Assembly: GCF_024606225.1 (NCBI RefSeq)
Contig: NZ_JAGRPU010000023.1
Location: 32,964-96,963 of the forward strand
Length of the DNA: 64,000 nucleotides
Direction of reading: 5' to 3'
Source: Endozoicomonas sp. ISHI1
GTDB lineage: Bacteria > Pseudomonadota > Gammaproteobacteria > Pseudomonadales > Endozoicomonadaceae
The notes under the pieces were generated by a model that had not been told where the DNA came from, ran no database searches, and saw only the letters and a list, made by a program, of their open reading frames with translations. Below, in pieces: positions 54,404 to 63,883 of the stretch (its first letter is position 1; each line of letters begins with the position of its first letter). Made by a program: the position numbers and the translations under genes.

Positions 54404-56854
54404 ATGTCCGAAACGATCACCAAGAAACGCAAACGAGCCGCCAAAGAAAAGACGGTGCCCAGAGCCATAAGAGGTATCCGTGACTCGGATTCTGGCGAAG
54501 AGGTTGTCCAAGCCAGTGCTCTGGTATTGAGATTCAGGGAAGCGGGAATGTTATTCCTGCTGGTGCTGGCTGCCTTTACTGCATTGGCGCTGTTTTCGTA
54601 CAATCCTACTGATCCCGGCTGGAGTTATGTCGGATATGAAGGAGAAGTGGCAAACAGCACAGGCAAAGCGGGAGCCTGGTTCAGTGATGTCCTGTTTTCC
54701 CTGTTCGGTGTTTTCGCCTGGTGGATACCGGTTCTGCTGGTCATTAAAACGGTGCTGGTTTTCCGGTATCGATACAGTGCCTGGCACTGGCAGCCCGGCT
54801 GGTTTGTCATGCGCTCACTGGGTTTGCTGCTGGCTCTGGCGACAGGGGCAGCATTAGCCGCTATTCATCTGGAAGGAGCGGGTAAAAGCCTGCCTGCCCG
54901 GAGTGGTGGTATTCTGGGTCGCATGATCATGGAACAGTCACTGCCTGTTTTTAATCTGATCGGCAGTACATTGATTTTGCTGGCTATTTTTCTGGTGGGA
55001 TTCACTCTGTATACCCATCTGTCATGGTTTCAGGTACTGGATGCTATCGGTCGATTGTTAAAGATAGCGTTTGCCAAATTGGGCAAGGGTATTATCGGAT
55101 TGGCAGAAGTCGTCCGGTCTCGTATCGCCGGATGGAAAGAGCAGCGCGAACTGGATCGTGAGGCTTTTCAGGGGGCAGCACAGCCCGAACCTGCTCAGGA
55201 GCCTGCCGACGTTTCCCCCGGAGAGCGCCAGGAGCCTGTGTTGGTTCTCCCGGCCCCGAAGTCAGAGGAACAAGTCGGCAAAATGGCCGTGGCCCGGAAT
55301 ATCGCTGCAGCCGATGAAATGGCCTTCGCCGTCGGAGAGAACGTCGTTGAAATTCCACCGGAAGGTGAACTTCCCGGAGTGGGCTTACTCGACAAAATCC
55401 AGGATCATGGCAACGGCGTCAAACAGGAAGAGCTGGACATTGTCTCCCGGCTGTTGGAAGCCAAGCTGGCAGACTTTGCTGTCAAAGCTGAAGTGGTCGC
55501 TGTGCATCCGGGCCCGGTGATTACCCGCTATGAGATTCAGCCTGCGCCGGGTGTTAAGGCCAGTAAGATTTCCAATCTGGCAAGGGATCTTGCCCGTTCT
55601 TTGGCTGTGGTCAGTGTCCGGGTCGTTGAAGTGATTCCCGGCAAGTCAGTGATGGGCATCGAAATCCCGAACGACGACCGGGAAACCGTATTCTTTGCCG
55701 AGTTGATTGCTTCCAGAGCTTATGAAAAAGCAGCATCGCCACTCAGTCTGGCGCTTGGACATGATATTGCCGGTCAGCCGGTGGTGGTGGATCTGGCAAA
55801 AATGCCGCACTTGCTGGTGGCGGGTACCACCGGTTCAGGTAAGTCGGTTGGCGTTAATGCCATGCTGCTCTCCATGCTGTTCAAGTCAGGGCCGGAAGAC
55901 GTTCGTCTTATTATGATTGACCCAAAAATGCTGGAACTGTCGATTTACGACGGTATTCCTCATTTGCTTTCTCCCGTCGTGACCGACATGAAAGAAGCCG
56001 CCAATGCCCTGCGCTGGTGTGTGGCGGAAATGGAGCGTCGCTATAAGCTGATGGCGGCCCTGGGGGTAAGAAATATTGCTGGCTATAACAAAAAGGTCAA
56101 AGAAGCGAAGGCCGCCGGTAAACCTCTTCGTGATCCATTCTATGAAGCCATGACCCTCGGTGATCTGGCCCCTGAGCTTGAAGCCCTGCCTTTTATTGTG
56201 GTGGTGGTGGATGAATTTGCCGACATGATGATGATTGTCGGGAAGAAGGTGGAAGAGCTGATCGCCCGGATTGCCCAGAAAGCCCGTGCTGCGGGTATCC
56301 ATCTGATACTGGCAACTCAGCGTCCCTCGGTGGATGTCATTACGGGCCTGATCAAGGCTAACGTTCCGACTCGCATTAGTTTCCAGGTGTCCAGTAAAAT
56401 TGACTCCCGCACCATCATTGATCAGGGCGGGGCAGAGCAATTGCTGGGTCATGGCGACATGCTCTACCTGCCGCCGGGCACCAGTGTTCCTATTCGTATT
56501 CATGGTGCTTTTGTCAGCGATGATGAAGTGCACAGAGTGGTAGCCGATTGGAAGAAACGGGGCCAGCCTGATTATGTGGATGCTGTTCTCAGTGGCGCAG
56601 AGACGGCTTCTGACGGCAATGCTATCAGTGGTGGGCTGGACGAAGATTCAGAGCAGGATGCCCTCTATGATGAAGCTGTTGCTTTTGTGACTGAAAGCCG
56701 CAGGGCATCAATTTCGTCAGTGCAGCGTAAATTAAAGATCGGTTACAACCGTGCTGCCCGTATCATAGAGACGATGGAAGTAGCCGGCGTGGTAAGCCCG
56801 GCAGGTCATAATGGTAATCGTGAGGTGATCGCACCACCTCCCGTGAAGGGTTAA
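54404..56854 (+). CDS. ftsK: DNA translocase FtsK
   Basis: From ATG 54404, preceded by GGGAG, the product has 816 residues; an earlier ATG-frame extension is not supported. It has four to five N-terminal membrane helices (about 45-220), a short linker, the translocase motor with Walker [15 protein letters not shown] (about 470-483), Walker [15 protein letters not shown] and [20 protein letters not shown], and a C-terminal gamma winged helix ([20 protein letters not shown]) that reads KOPS. It pumps DNA through the septum and activates XerCD at dif. The linker is much shorter than in E. coli. Confidence 0.96.
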   Translation: MSETITKKRKRAAKEKTVPRAIRGIRDSDSGEEVVQASALVLRFREAGMLFLLVLAAFTALALFSYNPTDPGWSYVGYEGEVANSTGKAGAWFSDVLFSLFGVFAWWIPVLLVIKTVLVFRYRYSAWHWQPGWFVMRSLGLLLALATGAALAAIHLEGAGKSLPARSGGILGRMIMEQSLPVFNLIGSTLILLAIFLVGFTLYTHLSWFQVLDAIGRLLKIAFAKLGKGIIGLAEVVRSRIAGWKEQRELDREAFQGAAQPEPAQEPADVSPGERQEPVLVLPAPKSEEQVGKMAVARNIAAADEMAFAVGENVVEIPPEGELPGVGLLDKIQDHGNGVKQEELDIVSRLLEAKLADFAVKAEVVAVHPGPVITRYEIQPAPGVKASKISNLARDLARSLAVVSVRVVEVIPGKSVMGIEIPNDDRETVFFAELIASRAYEKAASPLSLALGHDIAGQPVVVDLAKMPHLLVAGTTGSGKSVGVNAMLLSMLFKSGPEDVRLIMIDPKMLELSIYDGIPHLLSPVVTDMKEAANALRWCVAEMERRYKLMAALGVRNIAGYNKKVKEAKAAGKPLRDPFYEAMTLGDLAPELEALPFIVVVVDEFADMMMIVGKKVEELIARIAQKARAAGIHLILATQRPSVDVITGLIKANVPTRISFQVSSKIDSRTIIDQGGAEQLLGHGDMLYLPPGTSVPIRIHGAFVSDDEVHRVVADWKKRGQPDYVDAVLSGAETASDGNAISGGLDEDSEQDALYDEAVAFVTESRRASISSVQRKLKIGYNRAARIIETMEVAGVVSPAGHNGNREVIAPPPVKG

Positions 56855-56860
56855 TGTTGA

Positions 56861-57574
56861 GTGTTTAAGAAAGTTTTTCAAGTAACTGTAATTACAGCTG
56901 TTTTCAGTGTCTCGTTGCAGGTGATGGCCGTCCCGCCGGGTAATGCTCCGGCAACTACCCTGACGGCTCAATCAGTGAAGACAGTGGATGTCAGCAAAGG
57001 TCTGAACGACGAGAAAGCCTCTCAGTCTCTGGCAGAAAAGCTGGAGTCCCTGAAAAGTCTGAGCGCTCATTTCCGGCAGGAAGCCGTCTCTTCCGATGGT
57101 CGTACCCAGACAGAATCCGGTGAGATGCAGATGAAACGCCCTGATCTTTTTCGCTGGGTAACCAGGGAACCTTTTGAACAGGAAATCGTTGCCCACGGCA
57201 ACAGAGTGTGGATGGTCGATCGTGAACTCCAGCAAGTGATCATCCAGAAGCAGGATGCGCGCATGGCGAATACGCCAGCCAAACTGCTGACAGGGAATGC
57301 CCGTGAGCTGCTGAAACAGTACAACGTTTCTGTCTACAGCAAGGGCCGGAATGAGCAATACACCCTGACACCCAAAGAGGAGTCAGATCTGTTTGAAAAG
57401 CTGGATATTGATTTTCGCCAGGGGACGCTGGTCTCCATTGCATTGTCAGATTCTCTGGGTGGCAAGCGCAGGATTCAGTTCTCCAAGGTCAAAGAAAACA
57501 CACAGTTGAATGACAACTTGTTTGAGGTAAGCCCTCCCAAAGGCTTTGATGTGATTGATGAGACTCGGGGTTAA
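56861..57574 (+). CDS. lolA: Outer-membrane lipoprotein carrier protein LolA
   Basis: The 237-residue product starts at GTG 56861 behind AAGGG. The signal peptide ([19 protein letters not shown]) precedes an extra polar stretch, then the LolA fold: [39 protein letters not shown] (with the functional Arg), [20 protein letters not shown] and TPAKLLTGN. It shuttles lipoproteins from LolCDE to LolB in the periplasm. It lies 6 bp after ftsK and 2 bp before rarA. Confidence 0.94.
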   Translation: MFKKVFQVTVITAVFSVSLQVMAVPPGNAPATTLTAQSVKTVDVSKGLNDEKASQSLAEKLESLKSLSAHFRQEAVSSDGRTQTESGEMQMKRPDLFRWVTREPFEQEIVAHGNRVWMVDRELQQVIIQKQDARMANTPAKLLTGNARELLKQYNVSVYSKGRNEQYTLTPKEESDLFEKLDIDFRQGTLVSIALSDSLGGKRRIQFSKVKENTQLNDNLFEVSPPKGFDVIDETRG

Positions 57575-57576
57575 CG

Positions 57577-58905
57577 GTGTATTCTGCTGGTTTGTTTGAT
57601 GACGAGTCATCCCGATATGAGCCACTTGCCGCACGCATGAGGCCTCGCAACCTGAGCGAATACCTGGGTCAGGAGCACATTCTGGCCAGGGGCAAGCCTC
57701 TGCGTGAAGCCCTGGAGCAGGGTGCTATTCACTCCATGATTTTCTGGGGCCCTCCCGGGGTTGGAAAAACCACTCTGGCCCGGTTGGTGGCCGGTGTCTG
57801 CGACGCCCACTTTGAAACGCTTTCAGCAGTGCTCTCCGGTGTCAAAGACATTCGGGCTGCGGTAGCCAGAGCCCGGGATGAGCAGATGGCCCGTCAGCGG
57901 AAAACCATTCTGTTTGTGGATGAGGTGCATCGCTTTAACAAGTCCCAGCAGGACGCCTTTTTGCCCCATATTGAGGATGGCACTATCACATTTATCGGTG
58001 CGACTACCGAGAACCCTTCCTTTGAGTTGAACAACGCCTTGCTCTCCCGCGCGCGGGTTTATGTGTTAAAACCCCTGACGGACGATGCGCTCAGGGAAGT
58101 GCTTCATCAGGCGTTATCAGACGAAAGGGGTTATAAGGACAGTCCTGTTTCCCTTGAGCCTGAAGCTGAGGATATCCTGGTGCGTTATGGCGATGGCGAT
58201 GCCAGAAGAGTTCTGAATATTCTGGAAGTAGCGGCAGATCTCAGTGAAGATGGACAGGTTAAAGCGGCAACAGTGTCGGAGATTCTGGCTGACAGTGGCC
58301 GACGCTTCGACAAGGGCGGTGATGCGTTTTACGATCAGATTTCAGCATTTCACAAATCCGTGCGAGGCTCTGATCCCGATGCCGCACTCTACTGGGCAGC
58401 CAGAATGGTGGATGGCGGTGCCGATCCGCTTTATATCATTCGCAGACTGGTAGCGATTGCCAGCGAAGATATTGGTAATGCTGATCCGAGAGCACTGGAA
58501 ATGACCATGAATGCCTGGCAGGCCTATGAACGGCTGGGCAGCCCGGAAGGTTTGCTGGCGCTGGCCCATGCCACTGTTTATTGTGCCTGTGCTCCGAAGA
58601 GTAACGCTGTCTATCTGGCCTGGAAGGCTGCAATGGTCGACGTCAAAGGCAACCCTTCCTTTGACGTACCGAACCATCTCAGAAATGCCCCCACCCAACT
58701 GATGGGATCTCTGGGCTATGGGGCTGAATACCGCTATGCCCATGACGAGCCCAATGCCTATGCAGCCGGTGAATGTTATTTTCCAGAGAATATGGAAGCC
58801 AGAAAGTACTACCAGCCCAATGATCGCGGGTTGGAAATCAAGATTCGGGAGAAGCTTGAGAAACTGGCGCAATGGAATCAGCAGAGCCCTGTTCGTCGTC
58901 GCTAG
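57577..58905 (+). CDS. rarA: Replication-associated recombination protein A (AAA+ ATPase)
   Basis: The 442-residue product starts with GTG two bases after lolA. AAA+ motifs are Walker [12 protein letters not shown] (about 56-66), Walker [21 protein letters not shown] (about 109-128), sensor 1 [14 protein letters not shown] and arginine finger SRARVYVL. The C-terminal tetramerisation region includes [18 protein letters not shown] sequence and [12 protein letters not shown]. It works at stalled replication forks with SSB. Last gene of ftsK-lolA-rarA. Confidence 0.95.
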   Translation: MYSAGLFDDESSRYEPLAARMRPRNLSEYLGQEHILARGKPLREALEQGAIHSMIFWGPPGVGKTTLARLVAGVCDAHFETLSAVLSGVKDIRAAVARARDEQMARQRKTILFVDEVHRFNKSQQDAFLPHIEDGTITFIGATTENPSFELNNALLSRARVYVLKPLTDDALREVLHQALSDERGYKDSPVSLEPEAEDILVRYGDGDARRVLNILEVAADLSEDGQVKAATVSEILADSGRRFDKGGDAFYDQISAFHKSVRGSDPDAALYWAARMVDGGADPLYIIRRLVAIASEDIGNADPRALEMTMNAWQAYERLGSPEGLLALAHATVYCACAPKSNAVYLAWKAAMVDVKGNPSFDVPNHLRNAPTQLMGSLGYGAEYRYAHDEPNAYAAGECYFPENMEARKYYQPNDRGLEIKIREKLEKLAQWNQQSPVRRR

Positions 58906-58935
58906 CAGGCTGCTAACAGGTAACCGCTCTGTAAT

Positions 58936-59643
58936 TCATTTTGCCTGAAAAACCATGAATGCTGCCGGATAGTCTGGCAGCTCTTTCACTATCTGATGTT
59001 CCAACAGACGCCACTGGGCCTGCTCACCGATTTCACAGAGCTGCGCAATACTTTCCGGGAAGTCACACTGGCTGACGTGATCCAGAACAATGTTCTGCCA
59101 GTCACTTTGCAGTGCCGGGATACTTCTGAAATACTGGCCAACCTTCTCGATGTATTGATCCCGGCTCTGATGATCGAGCCTTATGGCATCAATCAGCACA
59201 AACAGGGTGTCGGGTTCGGCCTTATTCCTGAGTTCCGAGAAAAGTGCCTGTTTTTCCGTCAGGGAGCCGTGATGAATGGCGAAGCTGCTGAAGATCAGGT
59301 TGTAGGAGCCGTTAACCGGCAGGGGGGCGAAAATGTCACTGAGAAAAAACTCTGCATCGACACCGGGTTGCCTCATGTTCTGTTTGGCCATGGCTAACAC
59401 AGATTCAGCAAGATCGACCGCAGTGTAGGAGGTCAGTGATAGCTCGCGGGTCATCTCTGCAGCCAGTGATGCATCGCCGCAACCCAGATCGAGCAAATGA
59501 ACTGCCTGATGACCGAAGTGCTGTCTGAGTTTACGGGTGGCGAGACGCATCAGCTGCTGGTGACCCATGATATTGTTATCGACCAGCCAGCGGTAGCACT
59601 GCCATTGCTCATTGAAAATATCGACTTCTGAACGATGTTTCAT
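58936..59643 (-). CDS. Class I SAM-dependent methyltransferase
   Basis: From ATG 59643 the product has 235 residues; the frame extends to 59769 but the extra residues lack family character. Motif I is HLLDLGCGDASLAAEM (about 49-64), followed by YTAVDLAESVLAMAK (motif II) and LIFSSFAIHHGSL (motif IV). It resembles small-molecule methyltransferases; substrate unknown. It is read against its neighbours, between rarA and crcB, where many gammaproteobacteria have no such gene. Confidence 0.85.
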   Translation of the reverse strand: MKHRSEVDIFNEQWQCYRWLVDNNIMGHQQLMRLATRKLRQHFGHQAVHLLDLGCGDASLAAEMTRELSLTSYTAVDLAESVLAMAKQNMRQPGVDAEFFLSDIFAPLPVNGSYNLIFSSFAIHHGSLTEKQALFSELRNKAEPDTLFVLIDAIRLDHQSRDQYIEKVGQYFRSIPALQSDWQNIVLDHVSQCDFPESIAQLCEIGEQAQWRLLEHQIVKELPDYPAAFMVFQAK

Positions 59644-59894
59644 TGGCTTACCGGGATGTGCTCTGATGATGAAACCAAAGATGGGGTGACCACTATTATT
59701 GAAGCAGGTCAGGGGTGTCTGTCCAGTGGGTTGACTTGTTTGTCTTACTGCTAATCCCCTGGAACTCATGGTATCTTGGCGAAAATATAACTCTACAAGT
59801 CTGGTTTTGCCTGAGATGGCTTAATTTAAGTCATAAAATTTGACCGAATGATGTCAGAGGCAAGGCTGTGACCAGAAAACAGACAGGAATTATG

Positions 59895-60281
59895 ATGCAA
59901 GCTACACACTGGATAGCCATTGCTGCAGGTGGTGCACTGGGAGCCGTTCTGAGGGCATTTGTCTATGAGCTGTTTGTGCTGACCCGTAATCCTCATCTGC
60001 ATCATTATCCGACTCTGACAGTTAACCTTGTGGGGTCAGTCCTCATGGGTATTTGCTGGTACCTGTTGGCAGAAAAAGCCATGTTGTCACCGACCTGGAA
60101 AATCTTTGTGATGACCGGCTTTCTGGGAGCCATGACTACCTTTTCAACCTTCTCTCTGGATCTGATGAGGTTGCTTCAATCTGATCAGTTTCTGACAGCC
60201 CTGGCCTATGGGCTTGGCAGTGTGCTCGTTTGCTTGCTGGGCACCTGGCTGGGTTATCAGGGTATCCGCTGGGCACTTTAG
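59895..60281 (+). CDS. crcB: Fluoride ion channel CrcB/Fluc
   Basis: From ATG 59895 (AGGA six bases before; starts at 59868 and 59892 also possible) the product has 128 residues with four membrane helices. Family motifs are AAGGALGAVLRAFVYE, YPTLTVNLVGSVLMGI (pore Asn) and MTGFLGAMTTFSTFSLDLM (GxxTTFSTF with the Na+ and Phe-box residues). It exports toxic fluoride as a dimer. Its last codons (GGGCACTTTAG) are repeated at 62032-62042 as part of the downstream tandem duplication. Confidence 0.94.
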   Translation: MQATHWIAIAAGGALGAVLRAFVYELFVLTRNPHLHHYPTLTVNLVGSVLMGICWYLLAEKAMLSPTWKIFVMTGFLGAMTTFSTFSLDLMRLLQSDQFLTALAYGLGSVLVCLLGTWLGYQGIRWAL

Positions 60282-60406
60282 AGCCTGAATACAAACTCAA
60301 CCATTTATCGCTTTTTCTGTACCGGCCAGTCGATTGTCCTAGACTTTTCAATTCTTTAGGGAAAAAAAATTTAAGAAAAAATTCGTTAGTGAAAAGGAGG
60401 TATAGG

Positions 60407-61972
60407 ATGTATCTTTTTCGAATTATTGGGTCTGTTTTTATCAGTTTGATACTGGTTTCTTCCTGTTGGAGTAGTGTTGATTCACCCGAGCAGAAAGCCT
60501 TCAGGAATGCTGAGCGGAGTGTCAATCGTCTTTATTTTGACTACGTCTTTGCGGAAGAAAACGAGAGACTCTTAAGAGCCATCATGGTTTCTGTACGAAG
60601 ACTCTATGACCGCTATGAGCTGGATCAGTGGCTGGAAGGTTACTCTGCACCAGGCAATCAGACAGAGGCCCGGCAGCAGCTACTCACCAGGCTGATCCAA
60701 CAGGCCGCCCGGCATACTGTTGCGGAAATCAGTGGTAATGAGGAGTTGTTTGGCAGTGATCGTTCCATGTTTCATCTCCTGCAGGCACTGAGCAATGCGC
60801 CATCCATGCAGGAATCTCTGGATGTTGCTCACTGGTTCCACTTCCGGCCGGTCATGCTTCAGGGTGTCTTGGCTGAAGATCGCATGGACTCAATGGAGGC
60901 GCTGATTCAGGAAGCTGTGCAGAACAGTTTCAGAGAGTTTCCATCCAATCGACTTTCACGGGAACAGTTAGCCCGGCAACTCAGTTTTATTCTTTTGGAA
61001 ATGCAGGAGCGTTTTCTTCGTGGCAAGGCGCTTCGTTCTCTCAGCCACAAGGTAGACCGGCAAAAGCAGAACCCGGAGATTGCCAGAGACCCGGCATTTT
61101 CAATCTACCTGTCCATGATGACTAAGGCCTTTAACAATCATCCCACCCTATGGCATACAGACGGCAAACGTCGTCACTATCAGGAAGACCTCTCCGCGCT
61201 GTTTATGAAAGCCGCTGATCGTGAAGATTATGGCAATGAGTGGTACCAGCAGATTCGCAGAATTCTGGATGGTGAAAAGCCGGTACCTGTTACATCACCG
61301 CCACCCGTTCAGATACCGGTCATGCATTACTCCCCGGATGAAAGTAAAGAGGAAAGCTGGTTTCAATTCATTTTATACAGAGCAATGCTTGGGATGGGCG
61401 CTTCGCTTGGCGTGATATCCGCCGGCGTGTTTTGTATGGTGATCTCTCAATATGAAACAGAACCAGCCAGGCAGATGCGGCTGCAGCGGGAGAAGCTGCA
61501 AAGAAAGTTAGGCAATGCACTGAACCGACCCGGGCGGAATGATCCGCAGGGAAGGGACTGGAAACCCACCAAATGGGACAGGGAGCAGATCAAAAGAGCT
61601 ACGGAAGGCTTTGATGAAAAGGTAATTAAAAATGTGTTGATGCAGGCCGGGGTTCTGAATCCTCTTACTTGTAACATGGATTTGGCTGATATCTACATGC
61701 AGATATCGCTCACAGAGCTATACAGCCATTTGCGGCAAGAACGCTATATCTGGACAGCAGAAGATGAAAGACGCCGAAGAAGGCAGCAGGAAGAGGAAGA
61801 GGAAGAAAGATACTGGGCAGAGACAGAAACGACCCATCAACAAGGCGGAGTGGGGGGGGCATTCGGCGGCTTCACCTACAATTTTTCAAGCAGCGATGGC
61901 GGCAGTGGTTCTACCAGCTTTGGTACCTCGACTACAGGAGATGTTCAGAATCGGAGTGCCGACTGGTTCTGA
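60407..61972 (+). CDS. Predicted lipoprotein with central membrane helix and Gly/Ser-rich tail (tandem copy 1)
   Basis: From ATG 60407, six bases after AAGGAGG, the product has 521 residues. The signal ends in VSSC (Cys20), a lipobox. A helical body of about 300 residues follows with YFDYVFAEENERLLRAIM, NSFREFPSNRLSREQLARQL and YQEDLSALFMKAADREDYG. A Pro-rich linker, a membrane segment (ASLGVISAGVFCMVI, about 330-345), a charged coiled coil with RRRRQQEEEEEE, and a tail TYNFSSSDGGSGSTSFGTST complete it. No family is recognised. With both a lipid anchor and an internal helix it may span the inner membrane. The longer frame to 60230 overlaps crcB and is rejected. Confidence 0.75.
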   Translation: MYLFRIIGSVFISLILVSSCWSSVDSPEQKAFRNAERSVNRLYFDYVFAEENERLLRAIMVSVRRLYDRYELDQWLEGYSAPGNQTEARQQLLTRLIQQAARHTVAEISGNEELFGSDRSMFHLLQALSNAPSMQESLDVAHWFHFRPVMLQGVLAEDRMDSMEALIQEAVQNSFREFPSNRLSREQLARQLSFILLEMQERFLRGKALRSLSHKVDRQKQNPEIARDPAFSIYLSMMTKAFNNHPTLWHTDGKRRHYQEDLSALFMKAADREDYGNEWYQQIRRILDGEKPVPVTSPPPVQIPVMHYSPDESKEESWFQFILYRAMLGMGASLGVISAGVFCMVISQYETEPARQMRLQREKLQRKLGNALNRPGRNDPQGRDWKPTKWDREQIKRATEGFDEKVIKNVLMQAGVLNPLTCNMDLADIYMQISLTELYSHLRQERYIWTAEDERRRRRQQEEEEEERYWAETETTHQQGGVGGAFGGFTYNFSSSDGGSGSTSFGTSTTGDVQNRSADWF

Positions 61973-62004
61973 AATTATTCATATGTCTGATTCCGCGCCT
62001 GTGG

Positions 62005-62035
62005 GCCCGGCAGTGTTCCCACCTGCCTGCCGGGC
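62005..62035 (+). terminator. GC-rich hairpin at the junction of the tandem copies
   Basis: GCCCGGCAG and CTGCCGGGC form a perfect 9-bp stem with a 13-base loop, 33 bp after copy 1. No T run follows, so it is a possible rather than a clear terminator. The equivalent site after copy 2 is degenerate. Confidence 0.4.
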
Positions 62036-62140
62036 ACTTTAGAACCTGAATACAAACTCAACAACTGTTTATCGCTTTCTCTGTCCCTGCCAATTGATTG
62101 CCCTATGCTTCCTGAATTTGTTAAGACATTGGAGTGTCGT

Positions 62141-63757
62141 ATGGTTATTTATCGAATTATCTGGTCTGTGCTGATCAGTTTGATGCTGGTGTCTTCCTGT
62201 TGGAGCAGTGTTGAGTCAGCTGATCAGAAAGCTGTCAGGAATGCCAGGGACAATATCAACAGACTCTATTTTGATTACGTCTTTGCTGAAGAAAATGAGA
62301 GGTTATTAAGGGCCATTATGGTTTCAGTTCGGAGAATCTATGACCGCTACGAGCTGGACCATTGGCTGACAGCTGACTCTGGATCGGGCAACCAGACAGA
62401 AGTTCGACAGCAGCTCCTCACCAGACTCGTCCAGCAGGCCACCCGGCATGCTATTGCGAATGTCATGGCCAGCGATGAGCCCGATGGCAGTGATCGTTCC
62501 ATGTTTCATCTCCTGCAGGCATTGAGCACTGCTCCTGCCATGCACGAATCCCGGGTTGTTGCTCATTGGTCCCAAACCCGGCCTGTGATGCTTCAGGGTG
62601 TCGTGGCTGATGATCGAATGGACTCCATGGAGGAGCTGATTCAGGAAGCTGTGCAGAACAGTTTCAGAGAGTTTCCATCCAATCGACTTTCCCGGGAGCA
62701 GCTAGCCCGTCAACTCAGTTTTATTCTTCTGGAAATGCAGGAGCGTTTTCTCCGCGGCAAGGCGCTTCGTTCTCTCAGCTTCAAGGTAGACAAGCAAAAA
62801 CAGAATCCGCAGATTGCCGGAGATCCGGCATTTCATCTTTACCTTTCCTTATTGACTGAAACGTTTAACCGTCATCCCACCCTCTGGCACACAGGCAGCG
62901 GTGAACGTCGCCACTATCAGGAAGACCTCTCCGCCCTGTTTATGAAAGCCGCTGATCGTGAAGATTATGGTAAGGAGTGGTACCAGCAGATTCGCAGAAT
63001 TCTGGACGGTGAAAAGCCGGTGCCTGTGACTCCACCACCGCCTGCTCAGGAAACGGTCAGGTATCACTACGAGGATGACGACGAATACGAAGGCTGGTTT
63101 GAACTCACTACCTTTAGAGTGATGCTTGGGATGGGGGCTATGGTTGGCGTGTTTGCTGCCAGCATAGTTTACCAGGTGATCTCTGAACATGAAGCCGAAT
63201 CGCAAAGGCAGCAATCCCAGCAGGAGGAGGAGCTGAAAAAGCAGTTAGGCAAAAAACTGAACAAACCAGAGCGAAAAGATCCCAAAGGAAGGGACTGGCA
63301 ACCCGGTATAGAGGACAAGGAGGAGGTCAAGCGCATTATGGAAGGCTTTCCAGAAAAGGTTTGGAAGAATGTAATGATCCAGGCCGGGCTGATGAGTCCT
63401 TTATTCTGTAGAATGGATCTGGATGATATCTTAATGCAGTTGCAGCTGTCAGCGCTCTACAGTCATTTGAGGGAAGCGCGTTATATCTGGACAGAAGAAG
63501 ATGAAATACAGCACAAAAGACAGCAGGAAGAATATGCAAAACGTCATAAAAAGGAGCAGGAAGAGGCGGCTAAAAGAGCCAGAACGGTCACTCATACTTC
63601 ATCAACAACTCACCAACAAGACGACTGGGGGGGCTTATTCTCCTCCGGTTCAAGCTTGACTTATAATTTTTCAAGCAGCGAAGATGGCAGTGGTTCTACC
63701 AGCTTTGGTACAGCAACGACTACTGAAGTTCAGGGTCGGGATGCAGGCTGGAATTGA
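62141..63757 (+). CDS. Predicted lipoprotein with central membrane helix and Gly/Ser-rich tail (tandem copy 2)
   Basis: From ATG 62141 (GGAG six bases before) the product has 538 residues. It is a close paralogue of the preceding gene: the signal ends in the same VSSCWSS, and the blocks YFDYVFAEENERLLRAIM and NSFREFPSNRLSREQLARQL are identical. The linker after residue about 300 is more acidic (YEDDDEYEGWF), the membrane segment differs (MVGVFAASIVYQVI), and the coiled coil is longer (KRQQEEYAKRHKKEQEEAAK). The tail YNFSSSEDGSGSTSFGTATT is retained. Conservation of both ends suggests both copies work. Function unknown. Confidence 0.75.
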   Translation: MVIYRIIWSVLISLMLVSSCWSSVESADQKAVRNARDNINRLYFDYVFAEENERLLRAIMVSVRRIYDRYELDHWLTADSGSGNQTEVRQQLLTRLVQQATRHAIANVMASDEPDGSDRSMFHLLQALSTAPAMHESRVVAHWSQTRPVMLQGVVADDRMDSMEELIQEAVQNSFREFPSNRLSREQLARQLSFILLEMQERFLRGKALRSLSFKVDKQKQNPQIAGDPAFHLYLSLLTETFNRHPTLWHTGSGERRHYQEDLSALFMKAADREDYGKEWYQQIRRILDGEKPVPVTPPPPAQETVRYHYEDDDEYEGWFELTTFRVMLGMGAMVGVFAASIVYQVISEHEAESQRQQSQQEEELKKQLGKKLNKPERKDPKGRDWQPGIEDKEEVKRIMEGFPEKVWKNVMIQAGLMSPLFCRMDLDDILMQLQLSALYSHLREARYIWTEEDEIQHKRQQEEYAKRHKKEQEEAAKRARTVTHTSSTTHQQDDWGGLFSSGSSLTYNFSSSEDGSGSTSFGTATTTEVQGRDAGWN

Positions 63758-63837
63758 AGTTATTTGTAAGATTTCACGTTTGAGGGCCTTGCAGTGTTCT
63801 CATTTGGCTGCCGGGAACGTCAGGGTTAAAAACAGTT

Positions 63838-63883
63838 CGCAATAATCTATTATAATCTAAAGCTATCTAATATAATCTCAAGA
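63838..63883 (+). promoter_or_regulatory. Left end and promoter region of an IS607-type element
   Basis: The short motif TATAATCT occurs twice (in ATTATAATCTAAAG and in AATATAATCTCAAG), separated by AGCTATCT, just before the recombinase ATG. Repeated short motifs at the left end fit binding sites for an IS607 serine recombinase, and the TATAAT may double as its promoter. The exact element boundary is not determined. Confidence 0.45.

Larger units (their letters stand above)
60271..63830 (+). repeat. Tandem duplication of a lipoprotein gene unit, period about 1761 bp
   Basis: Unit 1 begins in the 3' end of crcB: GGGCACTTTAGAGCCTGAAT (60271-60290) recurs with one change at 62032. The upstream leaders (ACAAACTCAAC, TTTATCGCTTT), the two genes and their downstream sequence (GGCAGTGTTC / TGCAGTGTTC and GCTGCCGGG) all align. 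Long stretches such as 60915-60965 and 62650-62700 are nearly identical, while other parts have diverged. Confidence 0.85.

Noticed and set aside
60230..60406. N-terminal extension of the first tandem lipoprotein into crcB
   Set aside because: A perfect AAGGAGG and a lipoprotein signal place the start at 60407; the extension would overlap crcB in another frame.
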